The notes beneath the pieces are model-generated. The model saw nothing but the letters and a program-made list of their open reading frames with translations, did no database searches and had not been told where the DNA came from. Shown piece by piece: positions 1 to 10,635 of a stretch of DNA of 64,000 nt. Origin of the DNA: Lethocerus indicus (lineage: Eukaryota > Arthropoda > Insecta > Hemiptera > Belostomatidae). Position 1 is the stretch's first letter. Each line of letters begins with the position of its first letter. The translations under genes and the position numbers were made by a program. The stretch spans positions 1 to 64,000 of the forward strand of contig JACDQD010000123.1 of NCBI GenBank assembly GCA_019843655.1. Direction: 5' to 3'.

Positions 1-1035
1 TCGTAATCAGTCTACAGTTTCAACTCCACCCACAATATACTTCCTCGAAACATTTTTTTAATTTTTTTTTCCAAACCCATAGTATTGCAATAAAATTGTC
101 TTCTCGCGCGCAAACGGTACGCAATTAAAGGGATATAAAATTTTTTACGAAAACGGGTATCGCAGAACGTCCCCAAAAAAATTTTTATCTCCCCTTAATT
201 AATAGAAAAAAACCAGAAAAAACAGGAAAAAAACACGTTTTTGAAGGTTTCCGTCACATTTCTGTAATCGATCTTTACATTGTTTTTACCGTCCGTTTTT
301 TTTTTTCCCCGGCACATATTTATCTTTTCAGTCTTTCTCTCTTTTTCTTTTCTTTTCTCTTCGACAGAAGCGTCTTTAATTAAATTGCCAACCGGCATTA
401 GAATGAGAGACGGGACATTTAAGGAGGTGAAGTTTGTCTAAATTCAATATATATATATCCGTTGTAAATATATATATATATAAATGATCGGTACATTATT
501 CGATCCGATTGGCGGCATTTTGAATACGGTCAACCGGGTTTTGTAGGGCGTCCCAAATTTTCGCAAATTTTAATTAACTCAAAATTCGAATTATGTAATA
601 TTTTCCTGCAAATACAGTGTACGAAAACGGGGGATAATTTGTCCGATTTTTTATTATTTACCGGAGAGTTATAATTTAAATGTTATCGTGAAAAGTGTCG
701 GTGACCTCGTCCCGTTTGTGCCAGATTTTAAATGATTATAAAAATCGAATTATGTAATTTTCCCGGATAATACAGTGTATAATAAAGCGGGGATTATCAA
801 TTGGGATATATAATTAATGTATTTTCATATATCGGGTCGCCAACGAAATCGTTGCTGGGGTGGTAGCTTATCTGTTTGTTATACGTTCGTTTATCTATCT
901 GTATTTTACGCGTCTATTACATCTTCCCCATCTCTATAGAATATTCCGTAACGTTCATTGCCGGCATTTTACCAGAAAAACCAACATAACGGGGTTTTGC
1001 GCGCACGCAAAGAATCCGCAATTATTTAGTTGAAA

Positions 1036-1037
<2 letters not shown>
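1..1037. other. AT-rich intergenic DNA, no gene seen
   Basis: No coding exon or RNA gene is recognisable. The stretch has short (TA)n runs near 448-482 and two diverged copies of an ~85-bp unit (about 560-640 and 715-795). Both copies carry AATTATGTAAT and ACAGTGTA, suggesting an old duplicated transposon fragment. Confidence 0.5.

Positions 1038-1085
<48 letters not shown>
1038..1085. repeat. (TA)n microsatellite
   Basis: Uninterrupted TA dinucleotides, about 48 bp. The flank to about 1440 is unique-looking and holds the short palindrome ACACGTGTAAAACACGTGT near 1181-1201. No gene was recognised there. Confidence 0.95.
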
Positions 1086-1087
<2 letters not shown>

Positions 1088-1444
1088 TGGGTCAAGCCTT
1101 GAGTTCGTTAACTGTGATTTGAAAATCACGAATAAGTCATTGGTCGTTAGCCCTTTGGCCTACCAGCCGCAGAGTCTGATGACACGTGTAAAACACGTGT
1201 AAAGAATAACATGTGGCTCGGTTTCGTAGCCATGTTGGGTCAAAACTAAAAGTATATAACTCTCGTTGGTTGGGGGGTTTAAAACACCCTCCACGTGGCC
1301 GTTTAACCGAATAAATTGTAATAATAAATTTGAACCGTTCAAGGCTTTGAAATTTTCAAATTTTTTTTTTTTAACAAAAGAAGACCGAAGAAAAGAAGGA
1401 AAACGCGCCCTGTTTCGAGATGAATTTGATGAATAGAGCACATT

Positions 1445-1620
1445 GGGGCGCTTTCAAACGAAAGTTTCCTTTAATTTGTTATATTCGGCCGAATTCTACA
1501 TTATTTGGCGATTTTTCAATATTGCGCCCCCCTCAAACGAAAATTTCCCTTAATTGTTATAAAATTCGGCCGAATTCGTATTTAGCGATTTTCGATATGC
1601 GCCCCTCAAACGAACGAAAA
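1445..1620. repeat. Two-copy ~85-100 bp tandem repeat
   Basis: Two adjacent diverged units share CAAACGAAA, TTCGGCCGAATTC, GCGATTTT and GCGCCCC in the same order. The open frames here span the repeat in several frames and show no protein signature. Confidence 0.7.
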
Positions 1621-1713
1621 GCGGCTTTGGACGAGGAGCGACGGAAAAACCGCAGATTGAATTTATTCACCGATTCTCGGGGAAAATCTAAAATTCGCGA
1701 TACTTTCTGAACA

Positions 1714-1834
1714 GATCCGTACAAGTATACAGGGGGCCCGAAAAAATGTATCACCCTGTTCAACAGTCCGTAATTTCGTCAATCGGTCTGCAAGTTATGG
1801 ACTTGCAAGACAGTGGACATATACTTTTGGACCC

Positions 1835-1845
<11 letters not shown>
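1714..1845. mobile_element. Palindromic MITE of the 'GGTCCAAAA' family
   Basis: The left end TATACAGGGGGCCCGAAAAA and the right end, read inverted (TATACAGAGGGTCCAAAAG), form terminal inverted repeats. The inner parts also pair: AGTCCGTAATTTCG and, inverted, AGTCCATAACTTG. The element abuts a (TA)n tract, as expected if it inserted at TA. Related single ends lie at 19796, 20010 and 34613. No transposase is present. Confidence 0.75.

Positions 1846-1882
<37 letters not shown>
1839..1882. repeat. (TA)n microsatellite
   Basis: TA dinucleotides continuing directly from the right end of the adjacent MITE. Confidence 0.95.
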
Positions 1883-1885
<3 letters not shown>

Positions 1886-2017
1886 GTGTGGGCGTGTGAT
1901 ATTTGCCTCGTGGAAGCATCCATCCATCCATCGTCGTTCACGATGACACTGACATGACTCCGTTGGGGTGTATTTAACGTTCACGTTCTACCCAAACGTG
2001 CTTTTTTATTTTTTAGT

Positions 2018-2236
2018 ATTATTTTTATTTATTCTTTATTGGATTTCAACCACCCGATACCCACCTCTCTATGTCTTTACTCTTTCGCTAGACCGGGGTG
2101 TGTTTCGGCCGTTCGCCGTCTTCAGTAGCGCCGTGTGTATTACCGTCACTAGGACAGTGAGAGTGCACTGTCATTATTTTTATTTATTCTTTATTGGATT
2201 TCAACCACCCGATACCCACCACCTCTCTCTATGTCT
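2018..2236. repeat. ~60-bp direct repeats flanking an HP-1 core
   Basis: The segment at 2018-2076 (containing GGATTTCAACCACCCGATAC) is repeated at 2173-2236. Between the copies is one HP-1 hairpin core (about 2090-2172). The direct repeats are far longer than a normal target-site duplication, so they suggest a local duplication. Confidence 0.8.
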
Positions 2237-2399
2237 CTCTCTCATGTGCCGTTCGGGGTTCAGGAGTTCCAAAATAAATCGGGGCCTAAACGGCAATAAA
2301 GGCAACTGCCCCCCACCCCACCCTCCGCACCCCTGTTCCGTGTTGTAACACGCTGTATTTATTACATTTAATACTTTAACGGAAAGTTTACGGTGTTAA

Positions 2400-3085
2400 T
2401 ACAGGTTCGTGATGTTTCTGTCTCCTCTAGACCGGGGTTTTGTTCGGCCGCTCTGCCCATCTTCAGTAGCGCCGCGTGTCACTGTCACTATTAGCAGTTT
2501 GGATTGTTTTTTCTGTGGGCCATCACTCCTGCCTGTCTTTCACACTGTAGTACTTTCCAGTGTCAGTGGCACTGACACAGCGCTACTGAAGATGGAGCGG
2601 CAACAAACACCGGTCTAGCAAAAACAAACCTGTTGTGAAAGTGACAGTGGGCAGCAGTGAGGAGGATGCCCCCCGAAAAACATCCAGAAAGTGCCAAAAT
2701 TGACTGCTGACAGCGCTACTGAAGATGGCGAGCGGCCGACAAAAACCGGTCTAGCAATAGACCAAACCTGTTGTGAAAGTGACAGTGGGGGCAGTGAGAG
2801 GATGCCCCCCGAAAAACATCCAGAAAGTGCCAACAGTGACACTAACACACTGCGCTACTGAAGATGGCGAGCGGCCGACAAAAACCGGTCTAGCAATAGA
2901 CCAAACCTGTTGTGAAAGTGACAGTGGGGGCAGTGAGAGGATGCCCCCCGAAAAACAACCAAAGTGCTAACACAGTGACTGCTGACAGCGCTACTGAAGA
3001 TGGCGAGCGGCCGACAAAAACCGGTCTAGCAATAGACCAAACCGTCGAGCGGGAGAGAGGAGGAGAGGAGAGACAGAAACGTCAC
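2400..3085. mobile_element. HP-1 hairpin element, right half amplified in tandem
   Basis: A forward core (about 2430-2480, ending in CTTCAGTAGCGC) faces an inverted core at 2579-2620. The inverted half then recurs with GAAGATGG beginning at 2588, 2721, 2860 and 2996, a period of about 133-139 bp. Each unit carries CCGGTCTAGCAATAGACCAA, GTGACAGTGGG and GGATGCCCCCCGAAAAAC. The cluster ends in GAGAGACAGAAAC, the outer end seen at other copies. Open frames through it are repeat translations. Confidence 0.85.
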
Positions 3086-3695
3086 GAACCTACAACAGTA
3101 TATTCCAACCAATTTTCACCTTCAACCCCTCAATCGTTTAGGTCTAAAGACTATTCCGTCTTTCCATTGAAAATTACCGAGGCTTTGAACACTTATTGAA
3201 TGAGTAATGAATTCTAATCTGATATTCGATAACGAGATTGACTTTAAAAAAAAAAAAATAAATAAATTAAGCCAGCTTATCTCTGCGTGCAACGGAGACG
3301 CGTCGGCGTTCTCTCTTATCAATAAATTGTCCCGAAATCGTTATCAGTGTTGGCGCGTCGCGATGCAAAAACCCGACGATGGATACAACAAGAAGGGGAA
3401 GAGAAAAAAAGAAAAAGAAAAAAAAAACCGCCAAACCGGATCGAATTCTCGGCCTCCGTCACAACAAGTAGCTGTGTCGCAGGCGCGTTAAATAAAATTC
3501 AGATTACAGACCGGTTTCTTCACACATCTACACTATTTTAGATCGATCTTAGCGTTACGTGCATCGGTTCGGGCCGCTGGTTCGATTCCCGCCCTTCACT
3601 TACTTCTTTTACTTTTAAACGTTATCTCATTAATAATAAGGCATTTGATATCTTATAATAATTTTCTTGTATCTACTGAGTATACATATCGAAAA
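3086..3695. other. Unique-looking DNA, no gene recognised
   Basis: Mixed-composition sequence with poly-A runs. A pol-III B-box-like string (GGTTCGATTCC near 3579) is present, but no cloverleaf can be drawn around it. No coding exon was recognised. Confidence 0.4.
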
Positions 3696-3699
3696 ACCT

Positions 3700-4935
3700 A
3701 AAATTTTAGACCCGCCTTTTTGGATTCAAAACCCAATTTTCAACCCCTTTTTCGGCTGAAAAACAATGTTTAATACCGGTCTTTTCGGCCCAAAAACTGC
3801 TAAAAAACACATTTAAACCGTTTTTTTTTTTGGTTGAAACTCCACTTTTAGCCTAGTTTTTCGTCGAAAAACCAGTTTTCTGCGTTGAAAACCAACTTAT
3901 AACCCGGGTTTTTCGTGCTGAAAACCCACATTTTACCCGGTTTTTTGCCTCAAAACCCCAGTTTTAACTCGGGTTGTGCGTTGAAAACCCTCTTAAAACC
4001 CACTTTCTCTGCCTGAAAACCAACTTATAGCCTAGTTTTTGCGTGGAAAAACTAGTTTTAACCCCGGTTTTTTGGTTGAAAACCCTCTTTTAGCCTAGTT
4101 TTGCGTCGAAAAACCAGTTTTCTGCGTTGAAAATCCAACTTATAACCCGGGTTTTTCGGGCTGAAAACCACTTTTAACCGGTTTCGTGCTGAAAACACTT
4201 TAATCCGGTTTTTGCTGAAAACCCAGTTTTAACTCGGGTTGTGTGTGTTGAAAACCCTCATATAAACCAGTTTCTCGGGCTGAAAACCAACTTTTGGCCT
4301 AGTTTTTGCGTGGAAAAACTAGTTTTAACCGGTTTTGGTTGAAAACCCTCTTTTAGCCTAGTTTTCGTCGAAAAACCAGTTTTCTGCGTTGAAAACCAAC
4401 ATAACCGGGTTTTCGGGCTGAAAACCCACTTTTACCGGTTTTCTGTAAACCTCAAAACCCCAGTTTTAACTCGGGTTGTGCGTTGAAAACCCTCTTATAA
4501 CCAGTTTCTCGGTCTGAAAACCAACTTTTGGCCTAGTTTTGCGTGGAAAACTAGTTTTAACCAGTTTTTGGTTGAAACCCTCTTTAGCCCAGTTTTGCGT
4601 CGAAAAACCAGTTTTCTGCGTTGAAAACCAACTTATAACGGGTTTTCGGGCTGAAAACCACTTTTAAACCGGGTTCGTGCTGAAAACCCACATTTAACCA
4701 GTTTTCTGGCAAAACCCAGTTTTAACTCGGGTTGGGCGTTGAAAAACCTCTTAAAACCCACTTTCTCGGGCTGAAAACCAACTTTTAGCCTAGTTTTTGC
4801 GTGGAAAAACTAGTTTTCCGTGTTGAAAACCACTTTTCAGCCCGGTTTTTGCGAAAACCAGTTTTTGCTCGAAATCCATGCTTATAACCCTCTTATATTT
4901 AAAACCACTTCAACCGGGTTTTTGCTGAAAACTAA
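3700..4935 (+). repeat. Minisatellite, left arm (AAAACC/TTTT units, ~240-bp higher order)
   Basis: About 1.2 kb of degenerate ~40-bp units of the type GTTGAAAACC...TTTTAGCCTAGTTTT. The landmark TGCGTTGAAAA recurs at about 3881, 4123, 4385 and 4617, giving a higher-order period of about 230-260 bp. A and T tracts fall roughly every 10 bp (see findings). No coding content. The same units occur in reverse orientation at 5265-6745. Confidence 0.9.
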
Positions 4936-5264
4936 ATTTTAATTTTGAACTTTCCCTCATATGGGCAGTGTAACTAACTCTGAGTGTACCGTTTTCGGTC
5001 GCCTTTCCGACGGCGAACGTTTTGTAAACAAGTAATTTATTTTCGGGTTTGCTGGTTGTACGCACTTATTGTCCTTTTTCGTGGAAAACCGTTTTATCAG
5101 TGCACTTAAACGCTGCGGCTGGTTTTGCGCTAAAATCCACTTTCCCCCCCGGTTTTCTCGGCCGTTAAACCACTTTGCGCTGTTGCTTTTCTTTTTTTTA
5201 CGGGTTTCTCGACGGCTGCAAATAGAATGCACTTGATTATAGCGCACCGTTAAAGAGGGAGAGA
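4936..5264. other. Centre of the inverted minisatellite
   Basis: A less repetitive spacer between the two opposed arms. It holds some degenerate AAAACC/GGTTTT motifs and a short GA run at 5257-5275. The array orientation switches here. Confidence 0.6.
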
Positions 5265-6745
5265 GAGAGAGAGAGGTTTCAGCCGAAAAACCGGTTTTAA
5301 CCGGGTTTCATAGAAAAACCGGTTCAAGTGGTTTTGTGAAAACCGGGTTAAAAGTTTTTGGCAAAACTGGTTTTCGAAACGAAACTTCAAACCGAAAGAG
5401 GGTTTCGACCGAAAACCGGGATTAAAACAGTTTTTCCGCGCAAAAACCGGGCCCTTCCCAATGGCGAAACAGGTTATAAGAGGGTTTTCAAGGCACAACC
5501 CGAGGTGAAACTGGGTTTTGAGCCCAAAGCGTTATAAATTGGATTTTTCAGCAGCTGTTTTTCGACTATAACTAGGCTAAAGGGGTTCGCCAAAAACCGG
5601 GGTTCATATTTTCCACTTCAGGCTAAAGTTGGTTTCCGGCCGTTATAGAGGACTTGACTTTTTTGGCCCTTTCGGTTTAAAGTTGGTTTTTAACGCGAAA
5701 CTGAGATTCACAGCAGTTAAAACCTGCCTGAAAGTGGGTTTAGAGAGAGAGAAGAGAGAGAGAAGGAATCTCTCGAAACCGGTTTTAAAATGGGTTTTCA
5801 ACACGAAAACCTGGTTAAAACTGGTTTTCAACCGAAAACTGGGTTAAAAGTGGGTTTTCAACGCAAAAACGTTTGAAAGTGGTTTTCAGCCAAAACGGGT
5901 TAAAAGGTTTTTTTCAGCGCAGAAAACTGGTTTTCGACGCAAACTAGGCTAAAAGAGGGTTTTCGACAAAAACCGGGTTAAAACTAGTTTTCCACGCAAA
6001 AACCGAGGCTGAAAGTGGTTTTTTTCAGAAACTGGGTTTAAGAGGGTTTCACACAAACCCGGTTAAAACTGGTTTTCAGCCCAAAAACCCGGTTATAAAG
6101 TGGATTTTCAACGCAGAAAACTGGTTTTCGACGAAAACCAGGCAAAAGAGGGTTTTCAACCAAAAACTTAGAATTAGTTTTTCCACGCAAAACTAGGCTG
6201 AAAGTGGTTTTCAGCCAAAAACCCGGGTTAAAAGTGGGTTTTCAGCGCGCAAAACCGTTTTGAAAGTGGGTTTTCAACCAAAAAACCGGGGTTAAAACTA
6301 GTTTTTCCACGCAAAAACTAGGACGAAACTGGCTTTTCAGCACGAAAACCCCGTTTGAAAGTGGACTTTCAACGCAGAAAACTGGTTTTTCGAAGGAAAA
6401 CAAGGCTAAAAGTGGGTTTTCAACTCAAAACCCAGGTTTAAAACTAGTTTTCCACGCAAAAGCTCCGAAATTGGTTTCGGCCAAAACCCGGTTTGAAAGT
6501 GGGTTTTCAACCAAAAACTGGCGTTTAAAGCGGTTTTCAACGCGAAAATTAGTTTTTCCGCAAAACTACTGGAAAGGGTTTTCCACAAAAACTATGCTTA
6601 AAATTGTTTTCAGCCAAAAACCAGTTAAAGTGGGTTTTCAGCCCAAAACGCGAGTTATAAGCGGGTTTTCAACGCAGAAAATTATTTTTCCGCGTAAAAC
6701 AAGGGTGGAAAATCGTTTCCCCGACAAAAGAAACGCTGTGTCTAT
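5265..6745 (-). repeat. Minisatellite, right arm, inverted relative to 3700-4935
   Basis: Units such as AAAACTAGTTTTTCCACGC and AACGCAGAAAACTGGTTTT are reverse complements of the left-arm landmarks GCGTGGAAAAACTAGTTTT and AAAACCAGTTTTCTGCGTT. About 1.5 kb is present. Together with the left arm this is a ~3-kb imperfect inverted repeat. Confidence 0.9.
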
Positions 6746-7280
6746 AAATGCATGTTCGGAATAGATAATTGTAGAGCAGTGACGGGGTGGGGGGGGGTTG
6801 TAGTCGGTGGGTGCAAATCAACCCCATTCGGCGACTGCACTATAGCGTGTACGGGGCTATTTAATAGACCCTTTTCGATTGGTCTTTTACTACCCTTATT
6901 AACTCCCTCCGCCCCCCAGGTGCATTCACCCGCAATAAGATCTGTAAGAAGGGGTGGGGAAAAAAAAAGGTTAACACGACTTGGGGGTGATTCACCCCTC
7001 GGATCAGATACAGTAAAAAAAAAAACTGTCGTTTTTACCTTAAGGGCTGCAACTTTAGCCGGACGGTATCTAAATTCTAAATTAATACTAAATACTTCAG
7101 AATATTGTTAAACTCTTGTTGTTGGTGTAACGCCCGTAAACAGTGAGATTATGTTAATTTTCCCGTTACGATTCTCCGTAATTCAATGTCAATATTTTAT
7201 AGCTGTTTAAAAAATCGGTGACGTCATCCTTTTATTGAATCGAACGTCATAGGAATTGATTTATAATAGCGTCATGTTTC
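6746..7280. other. Unique-looking DNA, no gene recognised
   Basis: Contains G and A homopolymer runs and an open frame at 6752-7111 of low-complexity composition with no recognisable domain or splice context. Not called as a gene. Confidence 0.4.
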
Positions 7281-7284
7281 GTGT

Positions 7285-8700
7285 CCTTCCGTCGGACCGG
7301 TTTCGCCCGGCCCCCGCCGCAGAGCGAGTGACACAGCGCTACTGAAGACGATGGCGAACGGCCGAAACCGGTGCTAACGACGTTTCGCAACTCTCCGGCT
7401 ACCAATCGTCGGTCTTCGTTGTGTTTCTGTCTCCTCTCGCCGCCGTTTTCGGTGGTCTTTTCCTAGACCGGGTTTTCGGCCGCTCGCCATCGTCTTCAGT
7501 AGCGCTCTGTCTGTCGCTGTTGGGGCACTTTTGGACGTCACTCTCTCACCTGTAGTGCGCCAAAACACACACAGACAGTAAAAGACACCGCTACTGAAGA
7601 TGATGGCGAACAACCGAAACTGCAACCGAAGGACACTGAAATGCCAGATTTGGGGCACTCTATACAGGCGATGTTTTTTTCATAATTACGGCGGACGACG
7701 ATTATGTCATCACAGCGTAGGTTTTGTTGTGTTTCCTAGACCGGTTTCGGCCGCTCGCCACCGTCTTCAGTAGCGCTGTGTCACTCTCACCGTTGGGGGC
7801 ACTTTGGACGTCACACTCTCTAACCTGCAGTGCGCCACGCGGTAACAGACAGAGCGCGCCTAAGATGGCGTCTGAAGCTGCCAAAGGGCCGGAAAGACAA
7901 AAACCGCCAGCGAGGAGACAGAAACACAGCAAAACCTACGCTGTGATGACATAATCGTCATCCTTCGTAATTATGAAAAAACATCGCCTGTATAGAGCGC
8001 CCCAAATCTGTTGTATTTCTCCTCTCTTCGGTTTGGACCGTTGGGTTTCGGCCGTTCGCCATCTCAGTAGCGCTCTGTCTGTTACCGTGTGGCACTACAG
8101 GTGACAGAGTGACATCAAAAGTGCCCCAACAGCGATAACAGACAGAGCGCTGCAGAGACGATGGCGAGCGGCCGAAAAACCGGTCTAGGAAAAGACCACC
8201 GAAAACGGCATTTCTCAGTGTCCTCTCGCCGGTTTGGACCGGAGGTTTCGACCGTTCGCCATCTTCAGTAGCGCTGTGTCAGACTGTCTGTGTGTGTGTT
8301 TTGGCGCACTTACAAGGTGAAAGTGACGTCCAAAAGTGCCCCAACAGTGGCAGGTAACGACGGCGCTACTGAAGATGGCGAACGGCCCAAAGGTCGAAGT
8401 CAGAGGGGCAAAGCCTAACAGCCACGCTGTGAAGACATACGTCATCCCTTCGTAATTATGAAAAAAACATCGCCTGTATAAGCGCCCCAAATCATTGTTT
8501 TGGACCGGGCGGTTTCGGCCGTTCGCCATCTTCAGTAGCACTGTGTCCAGACTGTGTGTGTTTTGTCGCACTACAGGTGACAGAGTGACATCAAAGTGCC
8601 CCAACAGCGACAGACAGAGCGCTACTGAAGACGATGGCGAACGGCCGAAACCCACCGCCCAAACCGGTATTCCACCCCTTTCGCGGACCACAAACGGGTA
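7285..8700. mobile_element. HP-1 hairpin cluster nested in a larger palindrome
   Basis: HP-1 cores alternate in orientation: reverse near 7336, forward 7470, reverse 7588, forward 7745, forward 8046, reverse 8148, forward 8240, reverse 8362, forward 8511, reverse 8620. A second module (TTCGTAATTATGAAAAAAC ... ATCGCCTGTATA) occurs at 7925-8012 and 8415-8492. It also occurs inverted at 7648-7730, so 7648-8012 is itself a ~365-bp palindrome with arms of about 85 bp. The long minus-strand open frame across 8215-9066 reads through these repeats and is not a gene. Confidence 0.85.
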
Positions 8701-9080
8701 TTTCCAAACTGCTAAAGTTTCACCCTTTATTTTGTGCCGTATTATTCGCGTGTCCCGCGGTTTGGCCATTCCGAGGCCGTTCGGTCGTGAGGCACGAAAA
8801 AACTCAGGCTGCGTAATTGTATTATCAGCATGTTCCTCAACTGGGAGTGGGGAGTTTGGTGTGGCCCTTTCCCCGCGAGTGGTGGGGATTTTGTGGTGTC
8901 GTCTCTGCCCCCACCACCACCACCCTTGTAGAGCGGTTTCAGTCGGTCGAGAGTCGTTCGCCGGTCGTACTGTCTCGCCTCCGTCTCGGTCTCTCCGCCA
9001 CGCGCCACTTGTGCCCCCGCCCCCCATAACAGCTACAATAAAATACAGATCCGAGCGCCGGTACACACACTCCGTACGTC

Positions 9081-9176
9081 ATGTTGTACGAAGGGAAACA
9101 CCTGGTGTACGCCTACACGCCGCCGCCATGCCACCTCTGCCAGGAGGTCGTCCGCATCATACGGTCGGCGCTCACA
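9081..9176 (+). CDS. Candidate coding exon with strong splice donor, product unknown
   Basis: Function is unknown. The open frame runs from ATG 9081 to 9176 and stops at a consensus donor, CTCACA|GTAAGT. It encodes 32 residues beginning MLYEGKHLVYAYTPPP and then a CxxC pair (CHLC). Codons mostly end in C or G, like the confident carrier exons and unlike the surrounding repeats. The frame is open upstream to a TAA at 9039, so it could also begin at an acceptor (TACAG|AT, about 9048). It ends in phase 0. A zinc-binding or C1-like domain is conceivable from CxxC, but there is not enough to assign one. The carrier exon at 36528 also starts in phase 0 on this strand, so an alternative 5' exon of that gene is possible across a 27-kb intron. 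A chance frame is not excluded. Confidence 0.3.
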
Positions 9177-9509
9177 GTAAGTCCTCACCCGACACTATAT
9201 ATATATATATATACAGGGGGAAGTTCACCCGAGAGAAACTCCGGGTATAGGGGCGTATAGCGGGAGTTCGACGCGGAAGGAAAACACTTGGAGGTGGGGG
9301 CGGCTTTCCAAAGAACTTCTCTGCACAGTATTACTCCGGTGTCTCTCTCGGAGTGTAGACGAAGTTTTTGAACAAAACCCCTACGGGGTTCAGGTCCCCG
9401 TGAATTCTGTCCCCAGTTCAATTATAGACCGGTCACGCCTCGAAAAAAAAAAAAAAAGAAGGGAAAATACGACCGTCGAGAAGTGAACTGCGGACGGGTT
9501 TGACATACC

Positions 9510-10072
9510 CTTTTTTTTGTGTCTGGTCTTTCGCCATCTTCAGTAGCGCCGTGTGTTAATGTCACTGTGTCAGTCACTTTTTTGGATGTTTTTTCCGTGG
9601 GGGGGGGGGCATCCTCTCCTCACTGTGCCCACTGTCACTTTCACAACAGGTTTTGGTCTTTTTTGCTAGACCGAGTTTGTTTCGGCCGCTCGCCATCTTC
9701 AGTAGCGCCGTGTTAATGTCACACTGTTAGCACTTTGTTTTTAGGGGGGCATCCTGCTACTGCCCTGTCCTTTACAACAGTTTGGTCTTTTGCTAGACCG
9801 GGGTTTGTTTCGGCCGCTCGTCTTCAGTAGCGCGGTGATGTCACGTTTTTTCCCGTTTTGGGGGCATCCTCACCGCCTGCCCACTGTCACTTTCACAACA
9901 GGTTTGTATTTGCCAGACCGTATGGGTTTATATATCGGCCGCTCGCCATCTTCAGTAGCGCCGTGTGTTACTTGTCACTGTGTTGACACTTTGGATGTTT
10001 TTGGGGCATCCACTCACTGCCCCACTGTGTCACTTTCACACTGTACTGTAAGTGCCTGTCAGTATGTCAGTC

Positions 10073-10075
<3 letters not shown>
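9510..10075. mobile_element. HP-1 forward halves in tandem
   Basis: Four forward cores (CGCCATCTTCAGTAGCGC or close variants near 9532, 9690, 9820 and 9946) lie head to tail at about 130-155 bp spacing. Each is followed by TGTCAC, GGGGGCATCC and TTTCACAACAGG. The array ends against the (TA)n at 10076. Open frames here are repeat-derived. Confidence 0.8.

Positions 10076-10145
<70 letters not shown>
10076..10145. repeat. (TA)n microsatellite, ~70 bp
   Basis: Uninterrupted TA dinucleotides. Confidence 0.95.
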
Positions 10146-10147
<2 letters not shown>

Positions 10148-10468
10148 CCCTGGCTTCGACCCTCTCGGGGTATTAAATGTAATAAACTTCGACAGAATGA
10201 CTTTTTCGGCTTTAATCGGCCCTAACCAGTAGTGATTTTATTGCCTCAATAATGCCTTTATTATGGTATCTTTGTATGTGGTTATCACGCACAAGGTCCT
10301 GAAGGAAAGGGCCATAAAAAAAACCCTTCCTTCCTCCCTTCCTGTGGGACCCTCAGGGTAGGACCTGGTTTCTAAGACACTGAAACCCCCCCCCGGGACG
10401 TTTCTGAACCCTTACCGGTTCCAGCACCGGGGAGGGGGATGACCATTGAATTCGTCCCAATAGAAGTA
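10146..10468. other. Non-coding DNA, nothing recognised
   Basis: Contains short C-rich runs and no exon, RNA gene or named repeat that I can support. Confidence 0.4.
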
Positions 10469-10469
10469 T

Positions 10470-10635
10470 GACAGCTCGCCGTCTTCAGTAGCGCTGTGTC
10501 TATTACTGTCTTGACTGTCAAAACGCAGTTTTGACAGTACAGTTGAAATTGAGAGGATTGCCCCTGCGCCCCCCCAACGTGAAAACGTCCAACACCGCGC
10601 TACTGAAGACGGCGAGCGGCCGAAACACAATAAAT
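10470..10635. mobile_element. Complete short HP-1 hairpin
   Basis: The forward core CTCGCCGTCTTCAGTAGCGC near 10478 and the reverse core GCGCTACTGAAGACGGCGAG near 10597 form an inverted pair about 120 bp apart. Confidence 0.85.

Noticed and set aside
3541..3600. tRNA-like B box GGTTCGATTCC
   Set aside because: No acceptor stem partner or A box about 72 bp upstream; the T-stem has a mismatch.
8215..9066. 283-codon minus-strand open frame
   Set aside because: It runs through several HP-1 hairpin copies and repeats the phrase GRSPSS..A, which is simply the translated HP-1 core. No domain or splice support.
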